NCBI GenBank assembly: GCA_024278395.1
Contig: JAJRTG010000173.1
Location: forward strand, 1 to 14,559
Origin: Fidelibacterota bacterium
GTDB lineage: Bacteria > Bipolaricaulota > Bipolaricaulia > UBA7950 > UBA9294
Direction: 5' to 3'
Length of the DNA stretch: 14,559 bases
Below are positions 5,926 through 12,832 of this stretch, one piece after another. The position numbers were made by a program, and so were the translations under genes. The notes below the pieces were generated by a model. That model saw only the letters and a list, made by a program, of their open reading frames with translations, was not told the origin of the DNA and ran no database searches. Position 1 is the stretch's first letter. Every line of letters starts with the position of its first letter.

Positions 5926-6748
5926 CCTCGCCACCGTTCCCTTTATACAGGTTCGCCGCCTTCTCCGCGGAGGTGACGATCCCGCGGATCATCGCCGAGC
6001 TGAAGCCGTGGTGCTCCATCTCGTTCAGCCCCTCGATCGTTATCCCCTGCGGGGTGGTCACCTCGTCGATCTTCATCTCCGGGTGCATCCCTCCGGAGAG
6101 GAGGAGCTCCGCCGCCCCCTTCGCGGTCTGGGCGGCCAACCGGATCGCCTCACCGGCGTGGAATCCCACCTGTACGCCCCCCTGGGAGGCGGCCCGGATC
6201 GCCCGGAGGAAGAAGGCAATCCCGCAGGCGCAGAGCGCAGTCGCCGGGGTCATCTGTTCCTCGGCGATGAACACCGTCTCCCCGAGCCCATCGAAGAGGT
6301 CCTTCACCTTCGCCGCCGCAGCCGCCGGTACCTCCGGAGCACTGGAAAGGCAGGTCATCGACTCCCGCACCGAGACGGCGATGTTCGGCATCGCCCGGAT
6401 GATCGGGACCGGTTTATCCAGCCTCGCCTTTATCTGCGCGATCGAGGCGTTGGAGACGGTGGAGACGAGGATCTGCCCATCGGAGATGACCGGCCCGATC
6501 TCGCGGAGGACCTCGTTGAGCTGCCCGGGACGCACCGTGACGAATACGACATCCGCTTCACGTACCGCCTTCACATTGTCCCGCTCGACCCGGAACCCCT
6601 CCTCCCTCATCCAGTCCAAGAGGTGGATCGAGCGACGGGTGATCGTTATCTGCTCAGGAGTGAGCTTGCCCGAAGCCACGAGCCCTTTGGCGATCGCCGT
6701 CCCAAGGTTTCCTCCACCGATGATCGTGATCCGATCTACGTTCTCCAT
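5918..6748 (-). CDS. proC: Pyrroline-5-carboxylate reductase (divergent)
   Basis: This is a 276-residue NAD(P)-dependent reductase matching ProC in length and order of motifs. There is an N-terminal Rossmann start ITIIGGGNLGTAIAKGL (11-16 being GGGNLG), a conserved RAMPNIAV segment, and a C-terminal VTTPQGITIEGL motif from residue 230. Reaction of the family: reduction of 1-pyrroline-5-carboxylate to proline, the last step of proline synthesis. The start is the ATG at 6748 because AGGAGG (6760-6755) lies six bases upstream; an earlier in-frame ATG at 6766 sits on the other side of that ribosome site. Oddities: the usual T-A-L-S-G-S-G-P-A-Y is replaced by TALCACGIAF, and the canonical T-P-G-G-T by TPQGIT. 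The P5CR superfamily is clear; the exact substrate is less certain than for a canonical ProC. Confidence 0.85.
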   Translation of the reverse strand: MENVDRITIIGGGNLGTAIAKGLVASGKLTPEQITITRRSIHLLDWMREEGFRVERDNVKAVREADVVFVTVRPGQLNEVLREIGPVISDGQILVSTVSNASIAQIKARLDKPVPIIRAMPNIAVSVRESMTCLSSAPEVPAAAAAKVKDLFDGLGETVFIAEEQMTPATALCACGIAFFLRAIRAASQGGVQVGFHAGEAIRLAAQTAKGAAELLLSGGMHPEMKIDEVTTPQGITIEGLNEMEHHGFSSAMIRGIVTSAEKAANLYKGNGGEDA

Positions 6749-6754
6749 GATATC

Positions 6755-6760
6755 CCTCCT
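6755..6760 (-). promoter_or_regulatory. proC Shine-Dalgarno
   Basis: AGGAGG on the minus strand lies six bases before the ATG at 6748. It fixes the start of proC at that codon rather than at the in-frame ATG 18 bases upstream. Confidence 0.8.
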
Positions 6761-6777
6761 AGTCATTCAAAATAAAG

Positions 6778-6806
6778 AATGTACCGGCTTCCCTGGCTGC
6801 AAGCAA
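6778..6806 (-). promoter_or_regulatory. Candidate proC promoter
   Basis: On the minus strand there is TTGCTT (6806-6801), a 17-base spacer and TACATT (6783-6778), followed by an A/T-rich stretch and the proC ribosome site. It matches four of six bases in each box, so it is plausible but not strong. No other candidate was seen in the 113 bases between proC and ribF. Confidence 0.45.
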
Positions 6807-6846
6807 GGTGTGCATCCCACGGGCTGCTGCTCGGTCCCTTTGCGGA

Positions 6847-6852
6847 TACAAT
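6847..6852 (+). promoter_or_regulatory. Candidate -10 box of ribF
   Basis: TACAAT lies 9 bases before the ribF ATG at 6862. No recognisable -35 box occurs at 16-18 bases upstream. If used, transcription would begin at or within a few bases of the start codon, giving a leaderless or nearly leaderless mRNA. The absence of a Shine-Dalgarno before ribF agrees with this. Confidence 0.35.
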
Positions 6853-6861
6853 CAAAGTGCT

Positions 6862-7779
6862 ATGAAAGGCGCGCAGGGAACGGCAGTGACGGTGGGGACG
6901 TTCGACGGGGTGCACCTCGGCCATCAGGCGATCCTGCGCGAAGTGCAGCGGATCGCCCGGAACGAGGGCCTCGAGGCGACCGCCTACACGTTCCCATTCC
7001 CTCCCCGGATCGGGAACCCCGGTCCGCATCTTATCCTGACGCAGGTCATGAAATCAGCGCTCCTCCGCCGGTACGTCGCCCGCGTGGTCCCTGGGGAGTT
7101 CCCACGAGTGCGCGATCTATCCCCGCAGGAGTTCGTAAAGCACGTCCTGCTCGATGAGCTGGGGGCGCGCGTCGTCGTCGTGGGGGAGAACTTCCGGTTC
7201 GGACAAAAGAGAGCGGGTGACCCAAACTCGCTCAAGGAGCTGGGAGCGGCGCACGGGTTATCGGTCACCGTCGTCCCTTCAGTGATCGTCGACGGGGCTC
7301 CGGTGAGCAGTACCCGCATCCGAACCCTCATCCGGGAGGGGAGGGTGGAGACGGCGGCACGGCTCCTCGGGCGACCGCCGGTCATCAGCGGCCGGGGCGT
7401 CCCCGGAGACCGAATCGGGCGCAAGATCGGCTATCCGACCGCCAATCTGGCTTTGCCCTCCGACCTCATCCGTCCAGGAACCGGGATCTACCTCAGCTAT
7501 GCGTTCTGGAACGGAGGAGAGGGAGCCGGGCTCCTCTACATCGGTCACCGCCCGACCCTCTCCGGGGCAGAGATGCGGTTCGAGCTCCATCTCCTATCCC
7601 CGCCATCCACCGATCTCACCGACGAAACGCTGGAGGTGCATCTCCTCTCCCGGCTGCGCGACGATCGGGCGTTCCCCTCCCTCTCCGCATTGAAGGATCA
7701 GATCACCGACGACATCGCAACGGCGCACAAGCTCCTCTCTTCCCGCCCGCGCCCGACACCGATACTCTTCCGCGCTTGA
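6862..7779 (+). CDS. ribF: Bifunctional riboflavin kinase / FAD synthetase RibF
   Basis: This is a 305-residue protein, the usual RibF length. The N-terminal FMN adenylyltransferase domain shows GTFDGVHLGH (12-21), GENFRFGQKRAGD (108-120) and SSTRIR (149-154). The C-terminal riboflavin kinase domain shows GRKIGYPTANL (176-186), followed by YIGHRPTL and an FELHLL segment where family members have E-V-H-L-L. Reactions: riboflavin to FMN with ATP, then FMN to FAD. It is a soluble cytosolic enzyme. The start was put at the ATG at 6862, which gives the family N-terminus just before TVGTFDG. An in-frame GTG at 6808 would add 18 residues with no ribosome site. There is no clear Shine-Dalgarno for the ATG either. 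It is divergent from proC and stands alone; the next gene has its own strong ribosome site 66 bases later. Confidence 0.94.
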   Translation: MKGAQGTAVTVGTFDGVHLGHQAILREVQRIARNEGLEATAYTFPFPPRIGNPGPHLILTQVMKSALLRRYVARVVPGEFPRVRDLSPQEFVKHVLLDELGARVVVVGENFRFGQKRAGDPNSLKELGAAHGLSVTVVPSVIVDGAPVSSTRIRTLIREGRVETAARLLGRPPVISGRGVPGDRIGRKIGYPTANLALPSDLIRPGTGIYLSYAFWNGGEGAGLLYIGHRPTLSGAEMRFELHLLSPPSTDLTDETLEVHLLSRLRDDRAFPSLSALKDQITDDIATAHKLLSSRPRPTPILFRA

Positions 7780-7845
7780 TCCGCTTCCTCCGTTCCGCTA
7801 CCCTCCCGTTGAAGTTGGAATACAAGCCTTGAGGAGGTATGCATC

Positions 7846-8439
7846 GTGCGATCGCGAATAGTTGCAGTGATCCTGTTTGCAATTACGGTTTTTGTTTGCT
7901 TTAGCCTCTACGGGCAGAACGATCTGTCGGACTTCCCCGTCGGGACGACCGAGATGGCCTACCGGATCCAGACGGACGAGCTCACCGACCCGCAGACCCT
8001 CACCCTCACCGTGACCGGGCTTCCGGACGGACGCTACCGGATCCGGATGACCGCCGAGTCGACCGGAACTCCGGATCAGTTGAGCCTGTTCGGCTTTCTG
8101 TTCGGGATGACCACCGTCCGCTCCGGAGGTACCGACATCGACTTCGGCCCGATCTCCGCCCTGCTCTCCCACCGGACCGACCTGGCGGCCGGGGAGGATT
8201 ACATCCTGCCGGGCGGCGGGACGTTCCACGCGGAGAAGAGCGAGGATATCGCCGGAATCCCCTGTCTGATCGGGACGTACATCGACCCCGACCATCCGGA
8301 CACTCGCACCACCCTCGCCTTCTCGCTCGAAAAGCCGGTCTTCATCTCCCCGATCATCAAGGTGGAGGAAAAGAAGGGCGGGGAATGGACGACCACCTTC
8401 CTCCTCGAGCTCACCTCATACACCTCCCCGGAGGGATGA
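7846..8439 (+). CDS. Secreted protein of unknown function, coupled to an ABC exporter
   Basis: I do not recognise this 197-residue protein. It starts with GTG at 7846, supported by GAGGAGG eight bases upstream. Residues 1-24 form a signal peptide (MRSRIVAVILFAITVFVCFS, cleavage probably near LYGQ/ND). The Cys at residue 18 is not in a lipobox, because Val is at -1. The mature part looks beta-rich, with alternating Thr/Leu strands (TLTLTVTGLPDGRYRIRMT), few helices and a single Cys in GIPCLIG. Its stop overlaps the start of the following ABC ATPase (ATGA), so it is made together with that ATPase and its permease. A periplasmic or envelope accessory role for the transporter is a reasonable inference, but the sequence shows no MacA-type membrane-fusion features (no coiled coil, no lipoyl or HlyD signature). 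Confidence 0.75.
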   Translation: MRSRIVAVILFAITVFVCFSLYGQNDLSDFPVGTTEMAYRIQTDELTDPQTLTLTVTGLPDGRYRIRMTAESTGTPDQLSLFGFLFGMTTVRSGGTDIDFGPISALLSHRTDLAAGEDYILPGGGTFHAEKSEDIAGIPCLIGTYIDPDHPDTRTTLAFSLEKPVFISPIIKVEEKKGGEWTTTFLLELTSYTSPEG

Positions 8440-9134
8440 TGGAGGAGATCCTGCGCCTGGAAGGGGTCACCCGCGATTACCCGCTCGGGAAGACGGTCGT
8501 TCACGCCCTCCGCGGGATCGACCTTGAGGTGCACAAGGGGGAGGTCCTTGCGGTGATGGGGCCGTCCGGCTCCGGAAAATCCACCCTGCTCCACATCCTG
8601 GGGGCGCTCGACACGCCGGACGACGGGCGGGCGCTGATCGACGGAACGGACCTGAAAAGCCTCTCCGAGCGTCAGCTCACTCAGCTGCGGGGGACCAGGA
8701 TCGGGTTCGTATTTCAGACGTTCAACCTCATTCCCACCATCTCCGCCCAGATGAACGTCGAGCTTCCCATGATCTTTCAGGGGATCCCGAAACAGGTGCG
8801 GGCGAAACGGGCACGTGAGTTGCTCGGGCGCGTGGGTCTGGGGGACCGGGCGGCGCATCGTCCCAACGAGCTGTCCGGGGGGGAACGGCAACGGGTGGCG
8901 ATCGCCCGCGCCCTGGCGAACGACCCGGAGATCATCCTCGCCGACGAACCGACGGGGAATCTCGATTCCGAGAGTGGAGGCGCGATCCTGGAGCTCCTGA
9001 GGAGGCTCAGCCGCGAGGACGGAAAGACGGTGATCATCGTCACCCACGACCCGGAGGCGGCGGCGATCGCCGATCGGATCGTCCGTCTAAAGGACGGTCG
9101 GGTGATCGAGGAGAAGGAGGGTCCAGGTGTTTAA
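8436..9134 (+). CDS. MacB/LolD-type ABC transporter ATP-binding protein
   Basis: This is a 232-residue ATPase of the MacB/LolD/FtsE-like branch. Walker A GPSGSGKST is at 42-50, the Q-loop FVFQTFNLIP at 91-100, a perfect signature LSGGE at 146-150 with RQRVAIARAL after it, Walker B IILADEP at 166-172 followed by TGNLDS, and the H-loop VTHD at 202-205. All catalytic motifs are intact. Family knowledge: these ATPases work with FtsX/MacB-fold permeases to move lipoproteins, peptides or drugs out of the inner membrane, or to transmit force across it. The start ATG at 8436 overlaps the upstream stop as ATGA; a second ATG follows directly at 8439. It overlaps the following permease gene by 8 bases. 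The transported substrate is unknown. Confidence 0.92.
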   Translation: MMEEILRLEGVTRDYPLGKTVVHALRGIDLEVHKGEVLAVMGPSGSGKSTLLHILGALDTPDDGRALIDGTDLKSLSERQLTQLRGTRIGFVFQTFNLIPTISAQMNVELPMIFQGIPKQVRAKRARELLGRVGLGDRAAHRPNELSGGERQRVAIARALANDPEIILADEPTGNLDSESGGAILELLRRLSREDGKTVIIVTHDPEAAAIADRIVRLKDGRVIEEKEGPGV

Positions 9135-10356
9135 GGATTTCTTCCTGCTTTCAGCGCGGGGGATCATGCACCGCAAGCTGCGCAGCTGGCTCACGGTGAT
9201 CGGGGTGTTCATCGGGATCACCGCCGTCGTCGCCCTCATCTCGATCGGGCTCGGGCTTGAGCGGAGCATCACCCAGCAGGTGGAGAAGGTGTTCGGGTAC
9301 AACTCGTTCCTCGTCGTAGGGAAGAACGCATTTCAGTCCCGCCACGGAACCACGGAGGCGGTGAACGTCGACTTAGATGTGATAAGGCGGGTTTCAGGCG
9401 TTACCGCGGTGGCGGCGATCCGCTCCGAAACGGGATTTGTCAAGGGCCCGGCTTCCGGAGGGAAGTCGGTGCAGGGGTTCCTCCCGGTGATGGGCCTCTC
9501 ACCCATTATGATGACCGATTTCAAATCGTTCCTGGGCGATGTGTCGTTTGAGCCGGGCGGGCGGTTCTTCTCCACCGGAGAGCGCGACGTCGTCATCCTC
9601 GGGAACAAGGCGGCGGCACAGCTGCACGCCCAGCTCGACGCGACGATAAAGATCGAGAACCATCCGTTCAAGGTGATCGGGATCTTCGCCCCGTCGCGCG
9701 CCAGCGAGGGGTTCAGCTTCGGGTTGGGGAAGAGCGGTAACGCGGACATGCTGTTCATACCATTTGCACAGATGGGCGATCTGTTCGGAAAGAGCAACAA
9801 GATCCTCGCCGCTCTGGTCAGGACGGCCCCCGGGACGGACGTGGACGAGGTCGCCTCCCGGGTGGAGAAAGCCCTCAAGGCGGCCGGAGACGAGGAGATC
9901 ACCACCGTCACCTACTCCGACATCAACCGCCAGATCAGCACGGTGATGGGCTCCGTAAGCGGGTTCCTCGCCGGGATCGCCGGGATCTCCCTCCTCGTCG
10001 GCGGGGTGGGGGTGATGAACACGATGTACACCGCCGTCCTCGAGCGGACACGGGAGATCGGGGTGATGAAGGCGATCGGAGCGCGCCGCGGGCAGATCCT
10101 TCTGATCTTTCTGATCGAATCCGGATTGATGGGCCTCGTCGGAGGGATCGTCGGGGTTATCCTGGGTCTCGGATTGAGCAGCGTCGCGGCGGCGGTGATC
10201 CGCGGATACTTCAACGTGGAGATACACGCAGTGGCGAGCCCGGTCTTGATCATCGGGACACTTCTCTTCTCGTTCTTCCTCGGTTCGTTCGCCGGTTGGA
10301 TGCCCGCACGGCGCGCGGCGAAGCTCCCGGTGATCGAGGCACTGCGCTACGAGTGA
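9127..10356 (+). CDS. MacB/LolC-like ABC transporter permease (FtsX fold)
   Basis: This is a 409-residue permease with the MacB layout. Transmembrane segment 1 is at about 20-42 (WLTVIGVFIGITAVVALISI), a large extracytoplasmic domain at about 45-275, and three C-terminal membrane segments between about 285 and 400. The conserved cytoplasmic loop ERTREIGVMKAIGARRGQIL and the C-terminal signature PARRAAKLPVIEALRYE are both present. It starts with GTG at 9127, inside the end of the ATPase gene, with a GGAGG site about eight bases upstream. As in other stand-alone MacB-type permeases, two copies with two ATPases would form the transporter. It ends immediately against the convergent ftsX-like gene, with no spacer and no terminator in between. 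The substrate is unknown; the upstream secreted protein is the best candidate partner. Confidence 0.92.
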   Translation: MFKDFFLLSARGIMHRKLRSWLTVIGVFIGITAVVALISIGLGLERSITQQVEKVFGYNSFLVVGKNAFQSRHGTTEAVNVDLDVIRRVSGVTAVAAIRSETGFVKGPASGGKSVQGFLPVMGLSPIMMTDFKSFLGDVSFEPGGRFFSTGERDVVILGNKAAAQLHAQLDATIKIENHPFKVIGIFAPSRASEGFSFGLGKSGNADMLFIPFAQMGDLFGKSNKILAALVRTAPGTDVDEVASRVEKALKAAGDEEITTVTYSDINRQISTVMGSVSGFLAGIAGISLLVGGVGVMNTMYTAVLERTREIGVMKAIGARRGQILLIFLIESGLMGLVGGIVGVILGLGLSSVAAAVIRGYFNVEIHAVASPVLIIGTLLFSFFLGSFAGWMPARRAAKLPVIEALRYE

Positions 10357-11184
10357 TCAGTCGTGAAACCGAGAGAGCAGGCTCGCCCCGAGGAGCCCGG
10401 AGAGCCCCCCCATGAGGAGGCCGAGGAGCAGGCTCAGGAGGCTCGCAGTTAGGACCCTGCTCCCATCGAGCAGCCCCGCCGCAGCGGTGAGGACCGCCCC
10501 CGACAGCGCGGAGGCGTGGATCACGTAGAGAACGACTATCAGGACAATGCTCGCCAGAAGTCCGGAGACGACCCCAAGCCCGATCACCGGCCCTTGGAGA
10601 GCACGCTCCGGGGTCCCGGACAGGAGAAGGAGCCTGATCTCCGGGGAAAAACCGCGCAAGAGCTCTCCGAACGCGATTCTGGCGATGAGCAGGATGGAAA
10701 GGCCGCTCACCAGAAGCCCGATAAGAAGTCCGATCCGCACTGCCGGCGGGAGCTGAATATCCCCGGAGAAGGTCCTGGCGGGAATCGCTACCTCCACTAT
10801 CCCATCCATCTTCTCGAGGTCCCCCGCCAGGGCATCGATCTTCCGCTGATCAGCGGCGCGCACGCGGAACGCCCCTCCCGGCCGACCGGGGGAGAGCTCT
10901 CCGGCGAACACGTACGTCACCGCCGCTACGTCCTCCCGCTCGATCAGCCGGCGGTAGATCCCCTGGATCTCGTCGGTGGAGAGCCTGGGGGAGACGTAGC
11001 ACGTGATCTCCCCGGGGGAAGCGGTCGGACCGGGGGGGGATCCATCCGGAGTCCCGAGGATGAAAAAACAGGAAAAGACCGCGAGGAAGATGAATATCAG
11101 CGCGATCATCCCGAGGAGCAGGAGACCGCTCTTCACCCGCATCGCCCCGAGGAGCTCCCGAAAGAGGAAGACGCCCGGGTTCAT
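10357..11184 (-). CDS. ftsX: FtsX-like cell-division permease
   Basis: This is a 275-residue protein with the FtsX layout. There is a short cytoplasmic N-terminus, one membrane segment (about 19-44, LLLLGMIALIFIFLAVFSCF), an extracytoplasmic domain (about 45-145) with the FtsX-like pattern ITCYVSPRLSTDEIQGIYRRL, and then three membrane segments with a loop between them (about 148-270). Family knowledge: FtsX with FtsE links the divisome or wall-elongation machinery to peptidoglycan hydrolases outside the membrane. The usual FtsX cytoplasmic pattern of hydrophobic residues plus Glu-Leu is only weakly kept (FSPEIRLLLLSGTPERAL). It overlaps the ftsE-like gene by four bases (ATGA), so the two are co-translated. 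It is called FtsX by architecture and partner; sequence conservation is modest. Confidence 0.72.
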   Translation of the reverse strand: MNPGVFLFRELLGAMRVKSGLLLLGMIALIFIFLAVFSCFFILGTPDGSPPGPTASPGEITCYVSPRLSTDEIQGIYRRLIEREDVAAVTYVFAGELSPGRPGGAFRVRAADQRKIDALAGDLEKMDGIVEVAIPARTFSGDIQLPPAVRIGLLIGLLVSGLSILLIARIAFGELLRGFSPEIRLLLLSGTPERALQGPVIGLGVVSGLLASIVLIVVLYVIHASALSGAVLTAAAGLLDGSRVLTASLLSLLLGLLMGGLSGLLGASLLSRFHD

Positions 11185-11843
11185 TCCTCCACCACCTTCC
11201 CATCGACGAGGGAGATCCTTCGGTAGCCGGACAGCGAGGAAGGGACGGGTCCGCGGCTGGCGATGAGGGCGGTGATCCCGCGGGAATGGATCTGCATGAG
11301 AAGGGATGCGATCTCATCCCTCTCCTCCGGCTCCAGGGCCCCGAACGGCTCATCGCACAGAAGGAGGAGCGGCTCGTCGCATAAAGCGAGCGCCAATCCT
11401 AGCCGCACCTGATCTACAGGCTCAAGCTCCTCCCCCGGTGTAGCGAGCTTCGCCGTCAGCCCGACCCGCTCCAGAGCGGCGAGGGCCTTCTCCTCCGCCT
11501 GCTCACGAAAGTTTCCGAGCGCCCGCAGCTTGAACGTGACGTTCTCCAGCACGCCCTTCGGGAGAGGGGAAAAATCCTGGGGAAAGAACCCGATCTTCCG
11601 CCGAAAATCCGCGGCCTTCCGCTTGCTCAACCGCGCGACGTTCCGCCCGTGTACGAGGATCTGGCCCTGCTGGGGTGGGATGCGTGCAGCCAGAAGTCCG
11701 AGGAGGACCGACTTTCCCGCCGCCTGCGGCCCGACGAGGAAGACCATCTCCCCCTGGTCGACGCGCAGGTGCACGTCCTCGAGGACCTTGATCCCCTCAT
11801 CGGTCGAGAAATGAAGCTCGGAAACCTGGATCATCACGGACAT
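11181..11843 (-). CDS. ftsE: FtsE-like ABC ATPase with degenerate signature and H-loop
   Basis: This is a 220-residue ABC ATPase, the length of FtsE (about 220-230). Walker A GPQAAGKS is at 38-45, the Q-loop FFPQD at 87-90 and Walker B LLLLCDEPFGALEP at 159-172. Two key elements are altered. At the ABC signature position, where FtsE has L-S-G-G-E-Q-Q, the sequence reads ELEPVDQVR (139-147). The switch His after ALIAS is replaced by Arg (R197). ATP binding looks possible, but ordinary hydrolysis is doubtful. The start at 11843 overlaps prmC by 10 bases; an ATG at 11834 (TGATG with the prmC stop) would remove three residues. It is coupled to the ftsX-like gene by ATGA. Assignment as FtsE rests on size, pairing with an FtsX-like permease and the strand layout. 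Confidence 0.72.
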   Translation of the reverse strand: MSVMIQVSELHFSTDEGIKVLEDVHLRVDQGEMVFLVGPQAAGKSVLLGLLAARIPPQQGQILVHGRNVARLSKRKAADFRRKIGFFPQDFSPLPKGVLENVTFKLRALGNFREQAEEKALAALERVGLTAKLATPGEELEPVDQVRLGLALALCDEPLLLLCDEPFGALEPEERDEIASLLMQIHSRGITALIASRGPVPSSLSGYRRISLVDGKVVEE

Positions 11844-12703
11844 CGTGCGATCACAAACCTCTCTTTCTCGGAAAGATCGCGCTCCACGCGCACGTCCACC
11901 AATCCCACCCGCTCGAGCATCTCGGAGACCGGTTGCCCCTGCCCGTCGCCGATCTCAAGGAGGAGAGTCCCTCCCCGCCGCATGTGTTCTCTCACCCCGC
12001 CAGCGATCCGGGAGATCGCCTCCACTCCGCCCTTCCCTCCGTCCAGGGCGACCCGCGGTTCATGGTTCCTCACCTCCGACGGGAGGTGGGAGAGCTCCTC
12101 CCTGGCCACATACGGCGGATTGGAGACGATGAGATCGAAGACCCCCTCCACCCTCTCGAACCAATCGCTCTCCAAGAAGGTTATACGATCGGATACTTGG
12201 TTTAAATCAGCATTTTCCTGTGCGATCTCCAGCGCTTCCGTGGATGTATCCACCGCTGTGATCATGACGCGGGGGAGATATTTCGCAAGGCAGATCCCGA
12301 TCACCCCGGAGCCGGTCCCCAAGTCAAGGCACGCCGTGTCCTGATCGCGCGGGAGAAGGCGCAGGGCCCGCATCACCATCTCCTCAGTCTCCGGGCGGGG
12401 GATGAGCGCCCCGGGGCGGAGCCGAAACCGAAGCCCGAGAAACTGCACCTCTCCAACTAGGTACTGGAGAGGGGTCCCTTGCTTGCGCTTCTTGACTATC
12501 TCGCGGAACCGCGCCCTTTCCTCCGGGGTCAGGGGGCGGTCGGGAGAGAGATAGAGATGGAGGCGGTCGACCGAAAGCGTGTGTGCAAGGAGTATCTCCG
12601 CTTCCAGGCGCGGCTGGACGATCCCGGCTTCCTTGAAATACGTCCGTGTCCAGTTGAGAATGTCACGTACGGTCCACGTAGCCCCCAGCGTCCTCCCCCC
12701 CAT
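11834..12703 (-). CDS. prmC: Peptide chain release factor N5-glutamine methyltransferase PrmC
   Basis: This is a 289-residue SAM-dependent methyltransferase with the PrmC signature in order: an N-terminal helical domain (about 10-75), PLQYLVGEVQFLG (78-90), IPRPETE (101-107), the SAM-binding loop DLGTGSGVIG (127-136), the catalytic NPPY (195-198), and a C-terminal LLLEIGDGQG segment where family members have E-I-G-x-x-Q. Reaction: methylation of the Gln in the GGQ loop of release factors RF1 and RF2, which speeds peptide release. It is cytosolic. The start ATG at 12703 sits right after TTAGG, a weak ribosome site, close to the predicted mRNA start. prfA, the usual neighbour, is not upstream here; instead prmC leads an operon with the ftsE/ftsX-like pair. 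The assignment is firm. Confidence 0.94.
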   Translation of the reverse strand: MGGRTLGATWTVRDILNWTRTYFKEAGIVQPRLEAEILLAHTLSVDRLHLYLSPDRPLTPEERARFREIVKKRKQGTPLQYLVGEVQFLGLRFRLRPGALIPRPETEEMVMRALRLLPRDQDTACLDLGTGSGVIGICLAKYLPRVMITAVDTSTEALEIAQENADLNQVSDRITFLESDWFERVEGVFDLIVSNPPYVAREELSHLPSEVRNHEPRVALDGGKGGVEAISRIAGGVREHMRRGGTLLLEIGDGQGQPVSEMLERVGLVDVRVERDLSEKERFVIARCP

Positions 12704-12729
12704 CCTAAGAACAGCCGATTTCGCCCTAT

Positions 12730-12758
12730 AGAATAGCAGAATCTTGCGTTAAAGTCAA
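12730..12758 (-). promoter_or_regulatory. Promoter of the prmC-ftsE-ftsX operon
   Basis: On the minus strand there is TTGACT (12758-12753), a 17-base spacer ending in TGC (an extended -10 element) and TATTCT (12735-12730). Transcription would start near 12723, about 20 bases before the prmC ATG. Both boxes are close to consensus. It overlaps the promoter on the opposite strand. Confidence 0.75.
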
Positions 12759-12772
12759 GCACTGTATATAAT
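12744..12772 (+). promoter_or_regulatory. Promoter of the yacL-like gene operon
   Basis: On the plus strand there is TTGCGT (12744-12749), a 17-base spacer and a perfect TATAAT (12767-12772). The predicted start is near 12779, about 54 bases before the ATG at 12833. Its -35 region lies inside the divergent prmC promoter, so polymerase probably cannot occupy both at once. Confidence 0.75.
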
Positions 12773-12792
12773 CAACGTTGAACGTAGTTGAT
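12771..12792. repeat. Inverted repeat across the predicted transcription start (possible operator)
   Basis: ATCAAC (12771-12776) and GTTGAT (12787-12792) are perfect inverted half-sites separated by 10 bases, with an internal AACGTT palindrome. The repeat straddles the predicted start site of the plus-strand promoter, a usual repressor location. No regulator gene is nearby, and the short arms could arise by chance. Confidence 0.3.
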
Positions 12793-12813
12793 GGGGAGAC
12801 GTGCAAAGCGACT

Positions 12814-12825
12814 CCTCCGCGGAGG
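12814..12825 (+). repeat. Palindrome covering the Shine-Dalgarno of the yacL-like gene
   Basis: CCTCCGCGGAGG is a perfect 12-base palindrome whose right half supplies the ribosome site GGAGGT (12821-12826), six bases before the ATG at 12833. In mRNA it can form only a short stem (CCTC/GAGG with a CGCG loop) but could partly mask the ribosome site or allow pairing between transcripts. Confidence 0.4.
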
Positions 12826-12832
12826 TGAATTC

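Noticed and set aside
5657..7157. Plus-strand open frames of 372 and 394 codons antisense to the macro-domain gene and proC
   Set aside because: No ribosome site or recognisable protein; both opposite-strand genes carry clear family motifs.
7839..7904. ATG at 7839 as start of a short ORF just after the Shine-Dalgarno
   Set aside because: It is only one base from the ribosome site, is out of frame with the secreted protein and stops after about 20 codons. The GTG at 7846 has correct spacing and gives a signal peptide.
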